From contig NZ_MRWE01000030.1 of NCBI RefSeq assembly GCF_002093665.1, positions 1-64,000 of the forward strand: a stretch of DNA of 64,000 nt, given 5' to 3'. Both the position numbers and the translations under genes were made by a program. This document shows positions 47,191-58,204 of the stretch, piece by piece. The notes under the pieces are model-generated. The model was not told the DNA's origin. It searched no databases and was given only the letters and a program-made list of their open reading frames with translations. Source of the DNA: Rouxiella badensis (lineage in GTDB: Bacteria; Pseudomonadota; Gammaproteobacteria; Enterobacterales; Enterobacteriaceae). Position 1 is the stretch's first letter. Each line of letters begins with the position of its first letter.

Positions 47191-47928
47191 ATGTTTCCGG
47201 TCGACTTACATATGCACACCGTGGCAAGCACCCACGCCTACAGCACGCTGCACGACTACATTGATGAAGCTCAGCAAAAAGGCATCAAGCTTTTCGCCAT
47301 CACCGATCACGGCCCTGACATGGCCGACGCACCGCATTATTGGCACTTTATGAATATGCACGTCTGGCCGCGCGTCGTTGACGGCGTGGGTATTCTGCGC
47401 AGCATCGAAGCGAACATCAAAAACATCAACGGTGATATCGACTGCACCGGACCGATGCTCACCGCCGTAGACTTTGTGATTGCCGGATTCCATGAACCGG
47501 TCATGCCGCCGGTAGATAAAGAGACCCATACGCAGGCGATGATTGCCGCGATGGCGGGTGGCGATGTGCATATTATCAGTCATCCGGGCAACCCCAGGTA
47601 TCCGGTCGATATTCCCGCGATTGCCGCTGCGGCGGCGAAATACGAGGTGGCGCTGGAGCTCAACAACTCCTCCTTTACTCATTCACGCAAGGGCAGTGAG
47701 CCGAACTGTCGGGCTATTGTCGCCGCAGTGAAAGAGGCGGGCGGCTGGCTGGCATTGGGCTCTGATTCACACATTGCCTATTCGTTGGGGGGTTTTGAGC
47801 ACTGTGAACGTATAATTGACGAAGTGGGATTCCCGCACGAGCGCATTCTGAATGCCAGCCCACGTCGTTTTCTGGACTTTCTGCAAAGGCGTGGTCGTCC
47901 GGCAATTGCAGAATTTAGTGAACTGTGA
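47191..47928 (+). CDS. ycdX: PHP-domain phosphatase YcdX
   Basis: A 245-aa trinuclear-zinc phosphatase of the PHP family. Metal ligands are visible: [10 protein letters not shown] near the N-terminus, [31 protein letters not shown] and SDSHIAY at the C-terminal end. In E. coli it is linked to swarming and to redox chaperone YcdY, the next gene. RBS AGGAGAA precedes ATG. Confidence 0.95.
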   Translation: MFPVDLHMHTVASTHAYSTLHDYIDEAQQKGIKLFAITDHGPDMADAPHYWHFMNMHVWPRVVDGVGILRSIEANIKNINGDIDCTGPMLTAVDFVIAGFHEPVMPPVDKETHTQAMIAAMAGGDVHIISHPGNPRYPVDIPAIAAAAAKYEVALELNNSSFTHSRKGSEPNCRAIVAAVKEAGGWLALGSDSHIAYSLGGFEHCERIIDEVGFPHERILNASPRRFLDFLQRRGRPAIAEFSEL

Positions 47929-47976
47929 CATTGTCACGCAAATTTTTGCTATGCCAACGTTAATCAGGTTCTGACT

Positions 47977-48561
47977 ATGAATGAGTTTTCGATTGTATGC
48001 CGCGTGCTGGGCACGCTGTTTTATCGCCAGCCGCAGGACCCGCTGCTGGTCCCGCTGTTTGGGTTGATCCAGCAAGGTAAACTGCGTGAGCATTGGCCGC
48101 TGGAACAAGACGCCTTGCTGCTTCGTCTACAGCAAAGTGCCGATCCACAGGCGCTGGCCGCCGAGTTTAACCATTTGTTCGTCGGTACCGGCTGTGCGGT
48201 TTCGCCTTATCGCAGCGCCTATGTGGAAGGCGACTCCGAGCAGGAAGTGCGGACTTTCCTCAAGCAGCGCGGTATGCCGCTGGGCGAATCTCCGGCCGAC
48301 CATTTCGGTTCAATGCTGCTTGCCGCTTCATGGCTTGAAGATCAGTCGCAGGAAGACGAAGCCGCGGCGCAAATTGCGCTGTTTGACGAGTACATGCTGC
48401 CATGGTGCGGCAAGTTTCTTGGCAAGGTAGAGGCCCACTCGACCAGCGGTTTTTACCGCACGCTGTCTGAGATAAGCCGCGAAGCGATCACCGCAATGCG
48501 CGACGAGTTGGAAGAGGCACTGCCGGAAGACATCGAGAACGGCGAAGAAGACGAGCAGTAA
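47977..48561 (+). CDS. ycdY: TorD-family chaperone YcdY
   Basis: A 194-aa helical redox-enzyme maturation protein. It has the TorD-family pattern EFNHLFVGTGCAVSPYRSAYVEGD and a C-terminal acidic tail. In E. coli YcdY raises YcdX activity, probably by aiding metal loading. The two genes are 48 bases apart and should be cotranscribed. Confidence 0.92.
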   Translation: MNEFSIVCRVLGTLFYRQPQDPLLVPLFGLIQQGKLREHWPLEQDALLLRLQQSADPQALAAEFNHLFVGTGCAVSPYRSAYVEGDSEQEVRTFLKQRGMPLGESPADHFGSMLLAASWLEDQSQEDEAAAQIALFDEYMLPWCGKFLGKVEAHSTSGFYRTLSEISREAITAMRDELEEALPEDIENGEEDEQ

Positions 48562-48579
48562 TCACGCCATTCGCACATA

Positions 48580-48633
48580 AAAAACGCCTGAAGGTGATGC
48601 CCGACAAGGGGCGTCACGCACTCAGGCGTTTTT
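48580..48633. terminator. Bidirectional terminator between ycdY and yceB
   Basis: An outer 12-bp perfect stem AAAAACGCCTGA / TCAGGCGTTTTT encloses an inner hairpin (GTGATGCCC / GGGCGTCAC). It sits between convergent genes and carries T-runs on both strands. Confidence 0.85.
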
Positions 48634-48646
48634 CTTTCAGCAGAAT

Positions 48647-49210
48647 TTAGTCAGTGAACGGGATAACCAGCTGGCCCGGTTTCACTTCCAGCCCTTTGGC
48701 CAGTTTTTTCGCCATCGCTTCGCCTTCACTGTGTTCGCCGTTCAGCACGTAGGCCGGTTTCTGGTCGAAGTAGGACTTCAGTGACTGATTTAGGTAAGGC
48801 ATCAGGCCTTTAACGATCGAATCCATTTTTTCCGGTTTAACGGTGTAGTCGACCACTTCCATATCTTTCAGATAGATAGCACCTTCATCTTTGTTATATA
48901 CCGGCGTCGCTTTCAGCGTCAGTGTCAGGTCGGCTTTCTGAGCGCCAAACAGCGAGCTGACGTCGATGTCGGCATCGCCCGAGAGTGTCACTTTACCCGG
49001 CTCGCTGCGGCCAATCTGGCTGCTGAGGTTGGTTAGGGTAATGTGTGCGTCTACCAGGCCAGGCACACCGAGCTGCTTCTGGAAGTTATTGTGTTTTTGC
49101 AGGTAATTATTCACTTCCTGTTCACTCAGCGTGTACTGAGTCAGATGGTTGCATCCGGCAAGCAGGCCGGCAAAAATCAGGGCAGCGGCCCCTAAAAATA
49201 ACTTTCTCAT
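48647..49210 (-). CDS. yceB: Lipoprotein YceB (DUF1439)
   Basis: A 187-aa lipoprotein. The signal peptide ends in the lipobox LLAGC, with Asn after the lipidated Cys, so outer membrane sorting is likely. The body is the DUF1439 fold seen in E. coli YceB, of unknown function. ATG 49210 (MRKLFLGAAAL) has the RBS GAGGAA just upstream; an earlier in-frame codon adds a non-signal stretch. Monocistronic, facing ycdY. Confidence 0.93.
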   Translation of the reverse strand: MRKLFLGAAALIFAGLLAGCNHLTQYTLSEQEVNNYLQKHNNFQKQLGVPGLVDAHITLTNLSSQIGRSEPGKVTLSGDADIDVSSLFGAQKADLTLTLKATPVYNKDEGAIYLKDMEVVDYTVKPEKMDSIVKGLMPYLNQSLKSYFDQKPAYVLNGEHSEGEAMAKKLAKGLEVKPGQLVIPFTD

Positions 49211-49333
49211 GACTTCCTCGATGACAATTCCAAGGCGCACAGTATGCCCTGTTTGGGAAAGGTGAGGGAAGGGTTACAGCGTATAGAAAGGTAAGGGTCG
49301 CACCGAAAGTGCAACCCTTGGGTTAAGGAAAGG

Positions 49334-49981
49334 TTAACTCGCGAGGCGGGTCAGCAGGTTTATCTGCGTTTGTTTCGCCATGTTGTCACGATAGGCCAAA
49401 ACACGAGTAGGCAGCTCGACGCCTTTGACGATCGACAGCGATCGCAGGACCGGGAACAGGTGAATGTCGTCCTCGGAGAGCTCGCCATTCACGGCATTCG
49501 GCTCTTGAATGAGTTTGTCAAGGTCACGCAAATCCTGATTGATTTTCTTTACCAGACCGGGCGAATGTTGGAGATGTTCCTTAAAATCGCCCAGTTTTGC
49601 CTGTTTCTTGTCGGTGAAATATTGACGTGCCTGCGGCGTGGCAAACTCTTCGAAGGGGGCGGCGGCGAAGCGCGGGATGAACAGCTTTTCAGTATATTCC
49701 GAGACGTGGCGCAACCAGGTTGCTACCGCCGCACTAATTGGGCCGGTCAGCAGGGGTTTATGGTCGGAATTATCAATATATTGAACGATATCCATGCTTT
49801 CAGGCATGAAGCTGCCGTCCTGTTTTTGCAGGATTGGGACCACTTTTTTCCCGACCATCGAGGTTGGCGTTTTTTCGTCATCGTTCAGCAGGGCTTTCAC
49901 CTCAACCGGCAGATTCTTAAGGCCGAAGATCATGCGGGCCTTGACGCAGTAAGGACAGTGTTCATAAACAAATAACTTCAT
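49334..49981 (-). CDS. grxB: Glutaredoxin 2
   Basis: A 215-aa GST-fold glutaredoxin. Active site CPYC is in YEHCPYCVKARMIF (Cys9 and Cys12 region), followed by the C-terminal helical domain. It is longer than classical glutaredoxins and matches E. coli Grx2 in length. It sits upstream of mdtH in reverse order on the same strand, as in E. coli. Confidence 0.96.
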   Translation of the reverse strand: MKLFVYEHCPYCVKARMIFGLKNLPVEVKALLNDDEKTPTSMVGKKVVPILQKQDGSFMPESMDIVQYIDNSDHKPLLTGPISAAVATWLRHVSEYTEKLFIPRFAAAPFEEFATPQARQYFTDKKQAKLGDFKEHLQHSPGLVKKINQDLRDLDKLIQEPNAVNGELSEDDIHLFPVLRSLSIVKGVELPTRVLAYRDNMAKQTQINLLTRLAS

Positions 49982-50138
49982 GATACTTGGCTCCTTTTTA
50001 TACTCGGCTAACCGGGGTGTAGGGAAGGTCGATTAGCCGTTTTCTCTTCTGTCACCAGAGATGTTTCAATCTGTGAGTATGGTGAAGATTCTCCCTGAGA
50101 TCAAACGCAGTCAGCCAAAGCCGAGGCCTTTCGGCGAC

Positions 50139-51344
50139 TTAATTTTCGCCGAGCATCGCGGGTTCGATACGACGCAGCTGAAACTGCCAGTAAAGGCCTG
50201 CCAGCGTGATCAGACCGACGATGCCGAGCAGGATCCAAGGCAGCTCCGGCAGCGCGAGTGCGCGACCGGTATCATACATCCAGCCACCGCCGGTATAACC
50301 AATCGCACCACCAATCGCCAGCCCAAGGCGGCTGAAACCCATATAGCTGCCGCGTGCACGCGGGTCAGCCAGCGAGGCGCCCAAGGTTTCTCGCGCCGGT
50401 TCGGCAATAATCGAACCGATATAGAACAGGCCAATCAACAGCAGCAGCGGATTCAGCCCACTGACCATACCGACAGGGAACAGGCTAAGGGTCATAATGG
50501 CCAAACCACACATCAGGCGTTTTTCCAGGCTGAAGCGCTTTTCGCTCCAGCGGGCAATCGGGTAGAGCAAAGTGAGCGACAGCGCCGCTTCAATGGCGTA
50601 CATCCATTTCACCGCGGTAGGCGTACCGGCCATGTCATTGACCGCGATAGGCAGCATCAGCATGACCTGTACGGTTAGCATGTAATAGCCGGTAAGCGTC
50701 AGGACGTAGCTGATAAAGCGTTTATCGCGCATCACTCGCATCATGCCTTGTCGCATCGGCGCACGGCCCGCCGAGATACGGTAGGCGGGCAGGAAGACCG
50801 CGTTGAATGCGGCGGCGAGCACAAACAGTCCTGCGCCAACCCAGCAGACGAAATGAAAATTATATTGCAGCAGCCAACTGCCGATCAGCGCGCCAATGAC
50901 CGCACCGGCGCTGTCTTGCATCATTAATAATGAGAAAAAGCGGCTGCGTTCGTGAGGGCGGATCAGCTTGATAACCAAGGCAGTGCGGGGCGGATCAAAC
51001 AATGTGCCGCCAAGGCCGGATAAGACGCATGAGCAGATGAGAATCCACGGACTGTCTGCCAGCGCCATGGTGGCGAACCCCGCCGCACGCAGCAGCATGC
51101 CGGTGATGATCATTGGCTTGGCGCCAAAACGGTCGGCAATGGCACCGCCAAAGATCCCTAGCCCCTGCTGGGTAAGCTGGCGTAGCCCAAGCGCGAGCCC
51201 CACGGCCATCGCCGCCCAGCCAAGCTGGTCAACGAAGCGAATCGAAATAAGCGGAAAAACGACGAAAAAGCCGAGAATTACTAAGGCATTGTCAAACAAG
51301 AGGAAAAACTTTCCCAAGCTTCGCGCTTGCGATACCAGAGACAT
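50139..51344 (-). CDS. mdtH: MFS multidrug transporter MdtH
   Basis: A 401-aa transporter with twelve hydrophobic segments and the loop-2 motif [12 protein letters not shown]. It matches E. coli MdtH (YceL), which exports norfloxacin and enoxacin when overproduced. It is divergent from rimJ with about 320 bases between starts, in which no regulator site is evident to me. Confidence 0.93.
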   Translation of the reverse strand: MSLVSQARSLGKFFLLFDNALVILGFFVVFPLISIRFVDQLGWAAMAVGLALGLRQLTQQGLGIFGGAIADRFGAKPMIITGMLLRAAGFATMALADSPWILICSCVLSGLGGTLFDPPRTALVIKLIRPHERSRFFSLLMMQDSAGAVIGALIGSWLLQYNFHFVCWVGAGLFVLAAAFNAVFLPAYRISAGRAPMRQGMMRVMRDKRFISYVLTLTGYYMLTVQVMLMLPIAVNDMAGTPTAVKWMYAIEAALSLTLLYPIARWSEKRFSLEKRLMCGLAIMTLSLFPVGMVSGLNPLLLLIGLFYIGSIIAEPARETLGASLADPRARGSYMGFSRLGLAIGGAIGYTGGGWMYDTGRALALPELPWILLGIVGLITLAGLYWQFQLRRIEPAMLGEN

Positions 51345-51663
51345 GCGTCACCCTGAGCGATTATTGGCATCCATTCCGAAAGATGCTGAGATGATATTAA
51401 CCGCCTTAGTCTGAACCTCAAACAGGCAATTAGATAGGGCGCTATAGATAATATTTTTTTATCGTCAAGACGCTTTAGGACTGGCAAAATCAAAGACGCA
51501 GCGCTGAAAAACCTGAATAATTTAACGGCTGATTCACAGAGAGTGGTGGGCTCGACTATGATGCAAAGAGAAGCCGTGCGCAATATAGCAGTCCACGGCA
51601 AAGAACGGCCTCTGTTTCCTATAAAATGTTCTTATCGAGCCGGTCAAAATGTGGAGGGAAGGG
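51345..51663. other. Divergent mdtH-rimJ intergenic region
   Basis: A 319-base gap with both divergent promoters. The strong RBS GGAGGGAAGGG for rimJ is visible at 51653-51663. No other feature is recognised. Confidence 0.45.
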
Positions 51664-52248
51664 ATGTTTGGCTATCGATCAGCGGCACCTAAAGTGCGGC
51701 TTACTACGGACAGAATGGTACTGCGGCTGGTGTACGAGCGCGACGCCCATCGCCTGGCCGATTATTACACGGAAAACCGCGCCTTTTTGAAGCCCTGGGA
51801 GCCTATCAGGGACGAAAGCCACTGCTATCCTTCCGGTTGGCAGGCGCGACTGGGTTTGATTAACGAGATGCAAAAACAGGGGACGGCCTACTATTTTATC
51901 CTGCTCGACCCCGATGAGAATCACGTTCGCGGCGTCGCTAACTTTAGCAACGTGCTGCGCGGTTCTTTTCACGCCTGTTTCCTCGGCTACTCGCTGGGTG
52001 AGCAGTGGCAAGGGCAGGGGCTGATGTATGAGGCGTTGCAGTCGCTGATTCGCTACATGCAGCGCCAGCAGAAGATCCACCGCATTATGGCGAACTACAT
52101 GCCGCACAACCACCGCAGCGGTAACCTGCTCGAAAGTCTCGGGTTTGAGCGCGAGGGGTATGCGAAAGATTATCTGCTGATTGACGGAAAATGGCAGGAC
52201 CACGTTTTGATGGCGCTGACTGACCCACAGTGGCAGCCACCGCGATGA
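51664..52248 (+). CDS. rimJ: Ribosomal protein S5-alanine N-acetyltransferase
   Basis: A 194-aa GNAT acetyltransferase that acetylates the N-terminal alanine of ribosomal protein S5. It has the conserved start [18 protein letters not shown], the acetyl-CoA loop [13 protein letters not shown] and [21 protein letters not shown] 51664 is chosen because the RBS GGAGGG sits upstream and E. coli RimJ starts with the same residues. It begins the rimJ-yceH-mviM-murJ row. Confidence 0.95.
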   Translation: MFGYRSAAPKVRLTTDRMVLRLVYERDAHRLADYYTENRAFLKPWEPIRDESHCYPSGWQARLGLINEMQKQGTAYYFILLDPDENHVRGVANFSNVLRGSFHACFLGYSLGEQWQGQGLMYEALQSLIRYMQRQQKIHRIMANYMPHNHRSGNLLESLGFEREGYAKDYLLIDGKWQDHVLMALTDPQWQPPR

Positions 52249-52264
52249 TAAGGAAAGGAAAACC

Positions 52265-52924
52265 ATGAAGTATGAATTCAGCGCCAAAGAAGCGCGAGTC
52301 ATCGGCTGTATGCTTGAAAAACAGATTACGACACCGGAACAGTATCCCCTGAGCCTCAACAGTCTTACCACCGCCTGTAACCAGAAAACCAACCGCGAGC
52401 CGGTAATGGAGCTCAGCGAGTCCGAGGTCCAGCAGACGCTGGACCTGCTATTGCGTAAGCACATTATTCGTTCGCTCAGCGGCAGCCGTACCATGAAGTA
52501 TGAGCACCGTTTCTGTAACTCCGAATTTGGCAATCTCAAGTTTTCCCCTGCCGAGGTGGCGGTTATCAGCACGCTGCTGCTGCGCGGCGCACAAACGCCG
52601 GGTGAGTTGCGTACCCGGACCAACCGTCTGCACGACTTTGCCGACGTCGCCGAGGTGGAGCTGACTCTCAATACGTTGGCAGGCCGTGAAGATGGCCCAT
52701 TCTGCGTGCGACTGGCGCGCGAGCCGGGCAAGCGCGAGAGCCGCTATATGCACCTGTTCAGCGGTGAAGTCAGTGACGCAGCCGGTGAAGACGAAATCTT
52801 CAGCCCAGCAAGTTCGCAGAGCGCCCCGCGTGATGAACTGGCAGAGCGCGTCAACGTGCTTGAAACCGAAGTTGCCGAGCTGAAAGAGCGTCTCGAGCAC
52901 CTGCTGGAACGATTGGCCGACTAA
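52265..52924 (+). CDS. yceH: YceH family protein (DUF480)
   Basis: A 219-aa protein of two winged-helix-like domains ([43 protein letters not shown]) and a C-terminal coiled coil ([19 protein letters not shown]). It matches E. coli YceH; function is unknown. It lies 16 bases after rimJ. Confidence 0.93.
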   Translation: MKYEFSAKEARVIGCMLEKQITTPEQYPLSLNSLTTACNQKTNREPVMELSESEVQQTLDLLLRKHIIRSLSGSRTMKYEHRFCNSEFGNLKFSPAEVAVISTLLLRGAQTPGELRTRTNRLHDFADVAEVELTLNTLAGREDGPFCVRLAREPGKRESRYMHLFSGEVSDAAGEDEIFSPASSQSAPRDELAERVNVLETEVAELKERLEHLLERLAD

Positions 52925-52935
52925 GGAGAGTGAGT

Positions 52936-53856
52936 GTGAGTAAACTTCGAATTGGGGTGGTCGGGCTGGGCGGCATTGCGCAGAAGGCCTATTTACCGGT
53001 GCTCAGTCAGGCGACTGACTGGACGCTTGAGGGCGGCTTTTCACCCAGTCAGGTGCGGGCGCAGGCGGTCTGCGACAGCTACCGTTTTCGCTGTTTTTCG
53101 CAGCTTGACCAGCTGGCAGGCGCCTGTGATGCGGTATTCGTCCACAGTAGCACCGACTCACATTTCAGCGTGGTCAGCGACCTGCTTAACGCCGGGGTGC
53201 ATGTTTACGTCGATAAACCGCTGGCGGCGACGCTGGAACAGGCCGAGCAGCTGGTCGAGTTGGCGCAACGTCGCGGCAAAACGCTGATGGTCGGGTTTAA
53301 TCGCCGTTTTTCGCCGCTGTACCAACAGCTCAAGGTGCAGCTGGCCGCACAGGTTGATGCACCGATTTCTCTGCGCATCGACAAGCACCGTGCGGACAGC
53401 ATCGGTCCGCATGAGGCAGCATTTACCCTGCTGGACGACTATTTGCACGTGGTCGATACCGCGCTGTGGTTAGCCAATGGCGACAGTCTGCTGGTCGGCG
53501 GACAGATTGATTGTAATGAGAAAAATCAGCTGATCTATGCCGAGCATCAGTTCACGCGGGGTAAGACGCGTATGACTACTGCAATGCATCGTCGTGCCGG
53601 AACCCAGCGCGAGTCGATACAAGCGGTCTGTGACGGTGCCTGGTATCAGGTGGACGATATGCGCCATTGGGTTCAGGAGAGTCTGGCGGGCAGGGTTGAG
53701 CAGCCGGTCGCCGGTTGGCAGACGACGCTGGCTCAGCGCGGGTTCGAGGGGGCTATTCGGCATTTTATCGACTGTGTTAGCCACCAAACGGCCCCCGAAA
53801 CCAGCGGTGAACAGGCGTTGCTGGCGCAGCGTGTTATCGAAAAATTGTTGCGCTAA
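52936..53856 (+). CDS. mviM: Gfo/Idh/MocA family oxidoreductase (MviM/YceM)
   Basis: A 306-aa NAD(P)-binding protein, starting RIGVVGLGGIAQKAYLPVL with the Rossmann motif and containing the typical VYVDKPLAATLEQA segment. It matches E. coli YceM/MviM, named for a Salmonella virulence locus; its substrate is unknown. GTG 52936 is preferred: AAGGAG lies 7 bases before it, while the GTG at 52930 touches that RBS. Upstream of murJ in the same orientation, as in E. coli. Confidence 0.9.
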   Translation: MSKLRIGVVGLGGIAQKAYLPVLSQATDWTLEGGFSPSQVRAQAVCDSYRFRCFSQLDQLAGACDAVFVHSSTDSHFSVVSDLLNAGVHVYVDKPLAATLEQAEQLVELAQRRGKTLMVGFNRRFSPLYQQLKVQLAAQVDAPISLRIDKHRADSIGPHEAAFTLLDDYLHVVDTALWLANGDSLLVGGQIDCNEKNQLIYAEHQFTRGKTRMTTAMHRRAGTQRESIQAVCDGAWYQVDDMRHWVQESLAGRVEQPVAGWQTTLAQRGFEGAIRHFIDCVSHQTAPETSGEQALLAQRVIEKLLR

Positions 53857-54000
53857 CAACGATTAATCCGATAATTTCCAATGGGAAACAATATATAACA
53901 ACTGCCTGTAGCTATTGTATTTTTGATACGTAGACTATACGCACTTTCGAACCTTGCCGGGGCTTCTACAGGGAGTTTACCGGCCACAAGAAAAAGTCAC

Positions 54001-55530
54001 ATGAATCTACTGAAGTCTTTAGCCGCCGTCAGTTCTATGACGATGTTTTCTCGGGTACTTGGATTTGCCCGCGATGCCGTAGTTGCCCGCGTGTTTGGGG
54101 CCGGGATGGTCACCGATGCTTTTTTCGTTGCCTTCAAACTACCCAATCTTCTGCGCCGTATTTTTGCCGAAGGCGCATTCTCTCAGGCCTTTGTGCCAAT
54201 TCTTGCCGAATATAAGAGCCAGCAGGGCGAGGAGGCGACGCGCACTTTTGTGGCTTATGTCTCCGGGCTGCTGACGCTGGTACTCGCGCTGGTGACCATT
54301 GCCGGCATGTTTGCCGCGCCGTGGGTGATTTACGTGACTGCACCCGGTTTTGCCGACACGCCGGATAAGTTCGCGCTGACCACTGCGCTGCTGCGCGTGA
54401 CGTTCCCTTATATCCTGCTGATTTCGCTCGCCTCTCTGGCGGGGGCTATCCTTAATACCTGGAATCGCTTCTCGATACCGGCATTTGCACCGACGTTCCT
54501 GAACGTTAGCATGCTGGTGTTTGCGCTGTTCGCCGCGCCGTATTTCCATCCACCGGTGATGGCGCTGGCGTGGGCGGTGGTGGCAGGCGGCGTCTTGCAG
54601 TTGGGCTATCAGCTTCCGCACCTGAAGAAAATCGGCATGCTGGTTCTGCCGCGCCTCAACCTTAAGGATGCGGGCGTATGGCGCGTGATGCGCCAGATGG
54701 GCCCAGCCATTCTTGGCGTTTCCGTGAGTCAGATTTCCCTGATAATCAACACCATTTTCGCCTCGTTCCTGGTGTCTGGCTCGGTGTCGTGGATGTACTA
54801 CGCCGACCGCCTGATGGAGTTCCCGTCCGGCGTGCTGGGCGTGGCGTTGGGCACCATCCTGTTGCCTTCGCTGGCGCGCAGCTTTTCCAGCGGTAACCAT
54901 ACCGAGTACAACCGCCTGATGGACTGGGGCCTGCGGCTGTGCTTCCTGCTCGCGCTGCCAAGCTCCGTGGCGTTGGGGATTCTGGCAAAGCCACTGACCG
55001 TTGCGCTGTTCCAGTACGGTAAGTTCAACGCGTTTGATGCCTCAATGACCCAGCGCGCGCTGGTGGCCTATTCGGTAGGGCTGATGGGGCTTATCGTGGT
55101 CAAAGTATTGGCACCGGGCTTCTATTCGCGTCAGGACATTAAGACTCCGGTCAAGATTGCAATTATCACACTCATCATGACTCAGTTGATGAACCTGGCG
55201 TTTATCGGCCCGTTGAAGCACGCGGGACTTTCGCTCTCTATCGGTCTGGCGGCCTGTCTGAACGCTTCACTGCTTTATTGGCAGCTGCGTAAACAGAAGA
55301 TCTTCCAGCCTCAGCCGGGCTGGACGAGTTTCCTCATCCGCCTGATTATCGCCGTTCTGGCGATGGCTGCCGCGCTGGTGGGTATGATGTACGTGATGCC
55401 TGACTGGTCGGTAGGCGGCATGGCGATGCGTCTGTTGCGCCTCGCGGCCGTTGTGGTCGTCGGCGTGATTGTCTACTTCGGTGCGCTTGGTCTGCTCGGC
55501 TTCAAGCTCAGGGACTATGCGCGCAGCTAA
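54001..55530 (+). CDS. murJ: Lipid II flippase MurJ
   Basis: A 509-aa MOP-superfamily flippase with 14 predicted membrane helices that moves lipid II across the inner membrane. Seen: [21 protein letters not shown], the [20 protein letters not shown] segment with conserved Arg and Glu, and GRFN-type cavity residues further on. ATG 54001 ([10 protein letters not shown]) matches E. coli MurJ; the upstream in-frame extension to 53923 is not conserved. Ends at its own terminator. Confidence 0.97.
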   Translation: MNLLKSLAAVSSMTMFSRVLGFARDAVVARVFGAGMVTDAFFVAFKLPNLLRRIFAEGAFSQAFVPILAEYKSQQGEEATRTFVAYVSGLLTLVLALVTIAGMFAAPWVIYVTAPGFADTPDKFALTTALLRVTFPYILLISLASLAGAILNTWNRFSIPAFAPTFLNVSMLVFALFAAPYFHPPVMALAWAVVAGGVLQLGYQLPHLKKIGMLVLPRLNLKDAGVWRVMRQMGPAILGVSVSQISLIINTIFASFLVSGSVSWMYYADRLMEFPSGVLGVALGTILLPSLARSFSSGNHTEYNRLMDWGLRLCFLLALPSSVALGILAKPLTVALFQYGKFNAFDASMTQRALVAYSVGLMGLIVVKVLAPGFYSRQDIKTPVKIAIITLIMTQLMNLAFIGPLKHAGLSLSIGLAACLNASLLYWQLRKQKIFQPQPGWTSFLIRLIIAVLAMAAALVGMMYVMPDWSVGGMAMRLLRLAAVVVVGVIVYFGALGLLGFKLRDYARS

Positions 55531-55553
55531 TTGACGCCAAGGTAAAATAGCAT

Positions 55554-55590
55554 AAGGCCCCGAATCGATGTTATCGCTTCGGAGCCTTTT
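55554..55590 (+). terminator. Terminator of murJ
   Basis: A stem of about 11 pairs (55554-55564 with 55578-55588) with one mismatch and a 13-base loop, followed by a T-rich stretch. It begins 24 bases after the murJ stop. Confidence 0.75.
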
Positions 55591-55603
55591 GTTTAGCCAT
55601 AAA

Positions 55604-55623
55604 AAAGCCGCTTTCGCGGCTTT
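55604..55623 (-). terminator. Terminator of argS
   Basis: An 8-bp stem AAAGCCGC / GCGGCTTT with a TTTC loop. On the minus strand it is followed by a run of T (GCTTTTTTATGG) 24 bases after the argS stop. Confidence 0.85.
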
Positions 55624-55646
55624 ATGATTTCTGACGGTAGAGCGAG

Positions 55647-57377
55647 TTACATACGCTCAACGGTTTCAATACCGAGGGTATCAAGACCGGTCTTGAGGGT
55701 TCTCTGGGTCAGCAGCGCCAGTTTAAGGCGGCTGTTACGCACGGTTTCGTCTTCTGCGTTCAGAATCGGACAGTCTTCGTAGAAGCCGGAGAACAGGCCT
55801 GCAACGTCGTACAGATAGGCACACATGACGTGCGGTGTCCCTTCGCGTGCAACGGCAGTCAGCACTTCTTCGAACTGCAGCAGGCGCGTTGCCAGCGTAA
55901 TTTCACGCTCTTCGGTCAGCACCATTGGCTGCGTCAGGCTGTTTACGTTGATGTCAGCACGTTTGAAGATTGACGCCACGCGGGTGTAGGCATACTGCAT
56001 ATACGGCGCAGTGTTGCCTTCGAAGGCCAGCATGTTGTCCCAGTCGAAGATGTAGTCGGTGGTGCGGCTCTTCGACAGGTCAGCGTATTTAATGGCACCG
56101 ATGCCCACGGCGTTGACCAGGCTGTTCAGCTCGTCTTCCGGCAGGTTCGGGTTCTTGGCGACGATAAGCTCACGCGCGCGGACAATGGCTTCATCCAGCA
56201 GATCGGACAGCTTGATGGTACCGCCTGAACGGGTTTTGAACGGCTTGCCGTCTTTGCCCAGCATCATACCGAATGCGTGGTGCTCTAGAGTCACTGAATC
56301 AGGCACGTAACCGGCTTTACGCACGATAGTCCAGGCCTGTTGCAGGTGCTGATGCTGACGGGAGTCGATGTAGTAAAGCACACGGTCGGCACCCAGCGTT
56401 TCATAGCGATATTTTGCGCAGGCGATGTCAGTCGTGGTGTAGAGATAGCCGCCATCCTTTTTACGGATGATGACGCCCATCGGGTCGCCGTCTTTGTTCT
56501 TGTACTCGTCAAGATAGACAACCACGGCGCCTTCGCTGTCTACCGCGAGGCCTTTATCCTGCAGGTCAGAGACAATGCCCGGCAGCATGCTGTTGTACAG
56601 ACTTTCACCCATCACGTCGTCGCGCGTCAGCGTTACGTTCATGCGGTCATAGGTAATCTGGTTCTGCGTCATGGTGACGTCAACCAGCTTGCGCCACATC
56701 TGCAGGCAGTATTCGTCGCCGCCCTGAAGTTTCACTACGTAGCCACGGGCACGCACGGCGAAGTCTTCGTCTTCGTCGTAGTTCTTCTTCGCGGCGCGAT
56801 AGAACTCTTCGAGGTCGGACAGTTTCATGTCACCGGCGCTTTCGTTCTGCACTTTTTCGAGGTAGGCAATCAGCATACCGAACTGCGTGCCCCAGTCTCC
56901 GACGTGGTTGGCGCGGATAACTTTATGGCCCAGCAGCTCATTGGTCCGCGCCGCAGCATCACCGATGATGGTGGAGCGGATATGGCCCACGTGCATCTCT
57001 TTTGCTACGTTAGGAGCAGAATAGTCAATAACGATGGTTTGCGGTTCAACCGGCGCGATGCCCAGCTTGGCGTCGGCCAGCGCGGCGTCGGCGTTGGCGG
57101 CAACAAATTCGCGGTCAAGGAAGATGTTGATAAAGCCTGGACCGGCGATTTCGATTTTAGAGGCGATACCGGAAAGGTCTAACAGCGCCACAACTTTTTC
57201 TGCCAGCTGTCGTGGTGGCATTGCCAATTTTTTAGCAACGGACATCACGCCATTGGCCTGATAGTCACCAAACTGTGCTTTTGCAGACTGACGAACCTGT
57301 GCTTCGCTGTCTGATGGGGCACCTGCGGCAACGAGTGCCTGGCAAATTTTTTCTGAAAGAAGGGCCTGTATGTTCAC
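55647..57377 (-). CDS. argS: Arginyl-tRNA synthetase
   Basis: A 576-aa class I aminoacyl-tRNA synthetase. Seen: the HIGH-type motif HVGH in [14 protein letters not shown], the degenerate KMSKS region typical of bacterial ArgRS ([13 protein letters not shown]), and the anticodon-binding C-terminal domain ending [12 protein letters not shown]. Length fits the family. It faces murJ tail to tail and is divergent from yecM. Confidence 0.97.
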   Translation of the reverse strand: MNIQALLSEKICQALVAAGAPSDSEAQVRQSAKAQFGDYQANGVMSVAKKLAMPPRQLAEKVVALLDLSGIASKIEIAGPGFINIFLDREFVAANADAALADAKLGIAPVEPQTIVIDYSAPNVAKEMHVGHIRSTIIGDAAARTNELLGHKVIRANHVGDWGTQFGMLIAYLEKVQNESAGDMKLSDLEEFYRAAKKNYDEDEDFAVRARGYVVKLQGGDEYCLQMWRKLVDVTMTQNQITYDRMNVTLTRDDVMGESLYNSMLPGIVSDLQDKGLAVDSEGAVVVYLDEYKNKDGDPMGVIIRKKDGGYLYTTTDIACAKYRYETLGADRVLYYIDSRQHQHLQQAWTIVRKAGYVPDSVTLEHHAFGMMLGKDGKPFKTRSGGTIKLSDLLDEAIVRARELIVAKNPNLPEDELNSLVNAVGIGAIKYADLSKSRTTDYIFDWDNMLAFEGNTAPYMQYAYTRVASIFKRADINVNSLTQPMVLTEEREITLATRLLQFEEVLTAVAREGTPHVMCAYLYDVAGLFSGFYEDCPILNAEDETVRNSRLKLALLTQRTLKTGLDTLGIETVERM

Positions 57378-57632
57378 CGGATTACCTTAATGACTAAACG
57401 TATAACACCGTAAAGGTGCCATCTTGATTGACTGGCATGGATGACCTTTGAGCACTTGTTGTCCCATTGTTCACCCCTGACTTTAATGATGCGCATTTAT
57501 ATCATATTAGCCAACTTGAGTCAGTAATGAGCGCTGCATTATCCCCTTCATCTTTCACCGGATTCGTTGAACTGGCAACCGGGCGGCGGGTTGTGTAAAT
57601 TAAGCCCCCCGGCCACCGAGAGAGGAAAAATA

Positions 57633-58202
57633 ATGACCACAATTAACGCCGTGCCTGAACTGGCGGATTTGGTGGCAGACCTGCCGCGCTTTAACCAACT
57701 TTTAAATGCATTTGCAGAAAAACTGTGTCTGAATCTGGCCGATTTTTATGCCGATCATATTTCTGTACGCTGTCATCAGAACACCACCGCCGACCGTTGG
57801 CGTCAGGGTTTTTCCCAATGTGGTTCACTACTTAATGAAACAGAAATCAACGGACGCCCTATCTGTCTGTTCGACCTGTCTACGCCTCTGAGCGTGGGAC
57901 CTTGGGAAATTGACCTGATTGAGCTGCCGTATCCGGGCGAAAAACGCTATCCGCATGAAGGATGGGAGCACGTTGAGTTAGTGTTGACCGGTGGTGCGGA
58001 GGGTTTTTATGCCCGCGCGCTGGCGCAGCTGGCCGACGAGGCGCTGGTAGCGCCGGGCATTAAGCTCAAGCAAAGCTCGCCTAAGGGCGAGCATGAGAGA
58101 TTGCCGAACCCGACGCTGGCGATTACCGATGGCACCATCACCTTAAAATTCCACCCTTATACTCTGCGTGAAATTGTCGCCAGCGAGCGTGAAGCCGAGT
58201 AA
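57633..58202 (+). CDS. yecM: YecM family protein
   Basis: A 189-aa protein with a VOC-type (glyoxalase-like) fold. It matches E. coli YecM in sequence feel (HISVRCHQNTTADRWRQGF; PWEIDLIELPYPGEKRYPHEGWEHVELV, here over residues about 87-114). A metal-binding role is likely from the fold; function is unknown. ATG 57633 has the RBS AGAGGA upstream. In E. coli it is near argS and cutC too. Confidence 0.93.
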   Translation: MTTINAVPELADLVADLPRFNQLLNAFAEKLCLNLADFYADHISVRCHQNTTADRWRQGFSQCGSLLNETEINGRPICLFDLSTPLSVGPWEIDLIELPYPGEKRYPHEGWEHVELVLTGGAEGFYARALAQLADEALVAPGIKLKQSSPKGEHERLPNPTLAITDGTITLKFHPYTLREIVASEREAE

Positions 58203-58204
58203 AT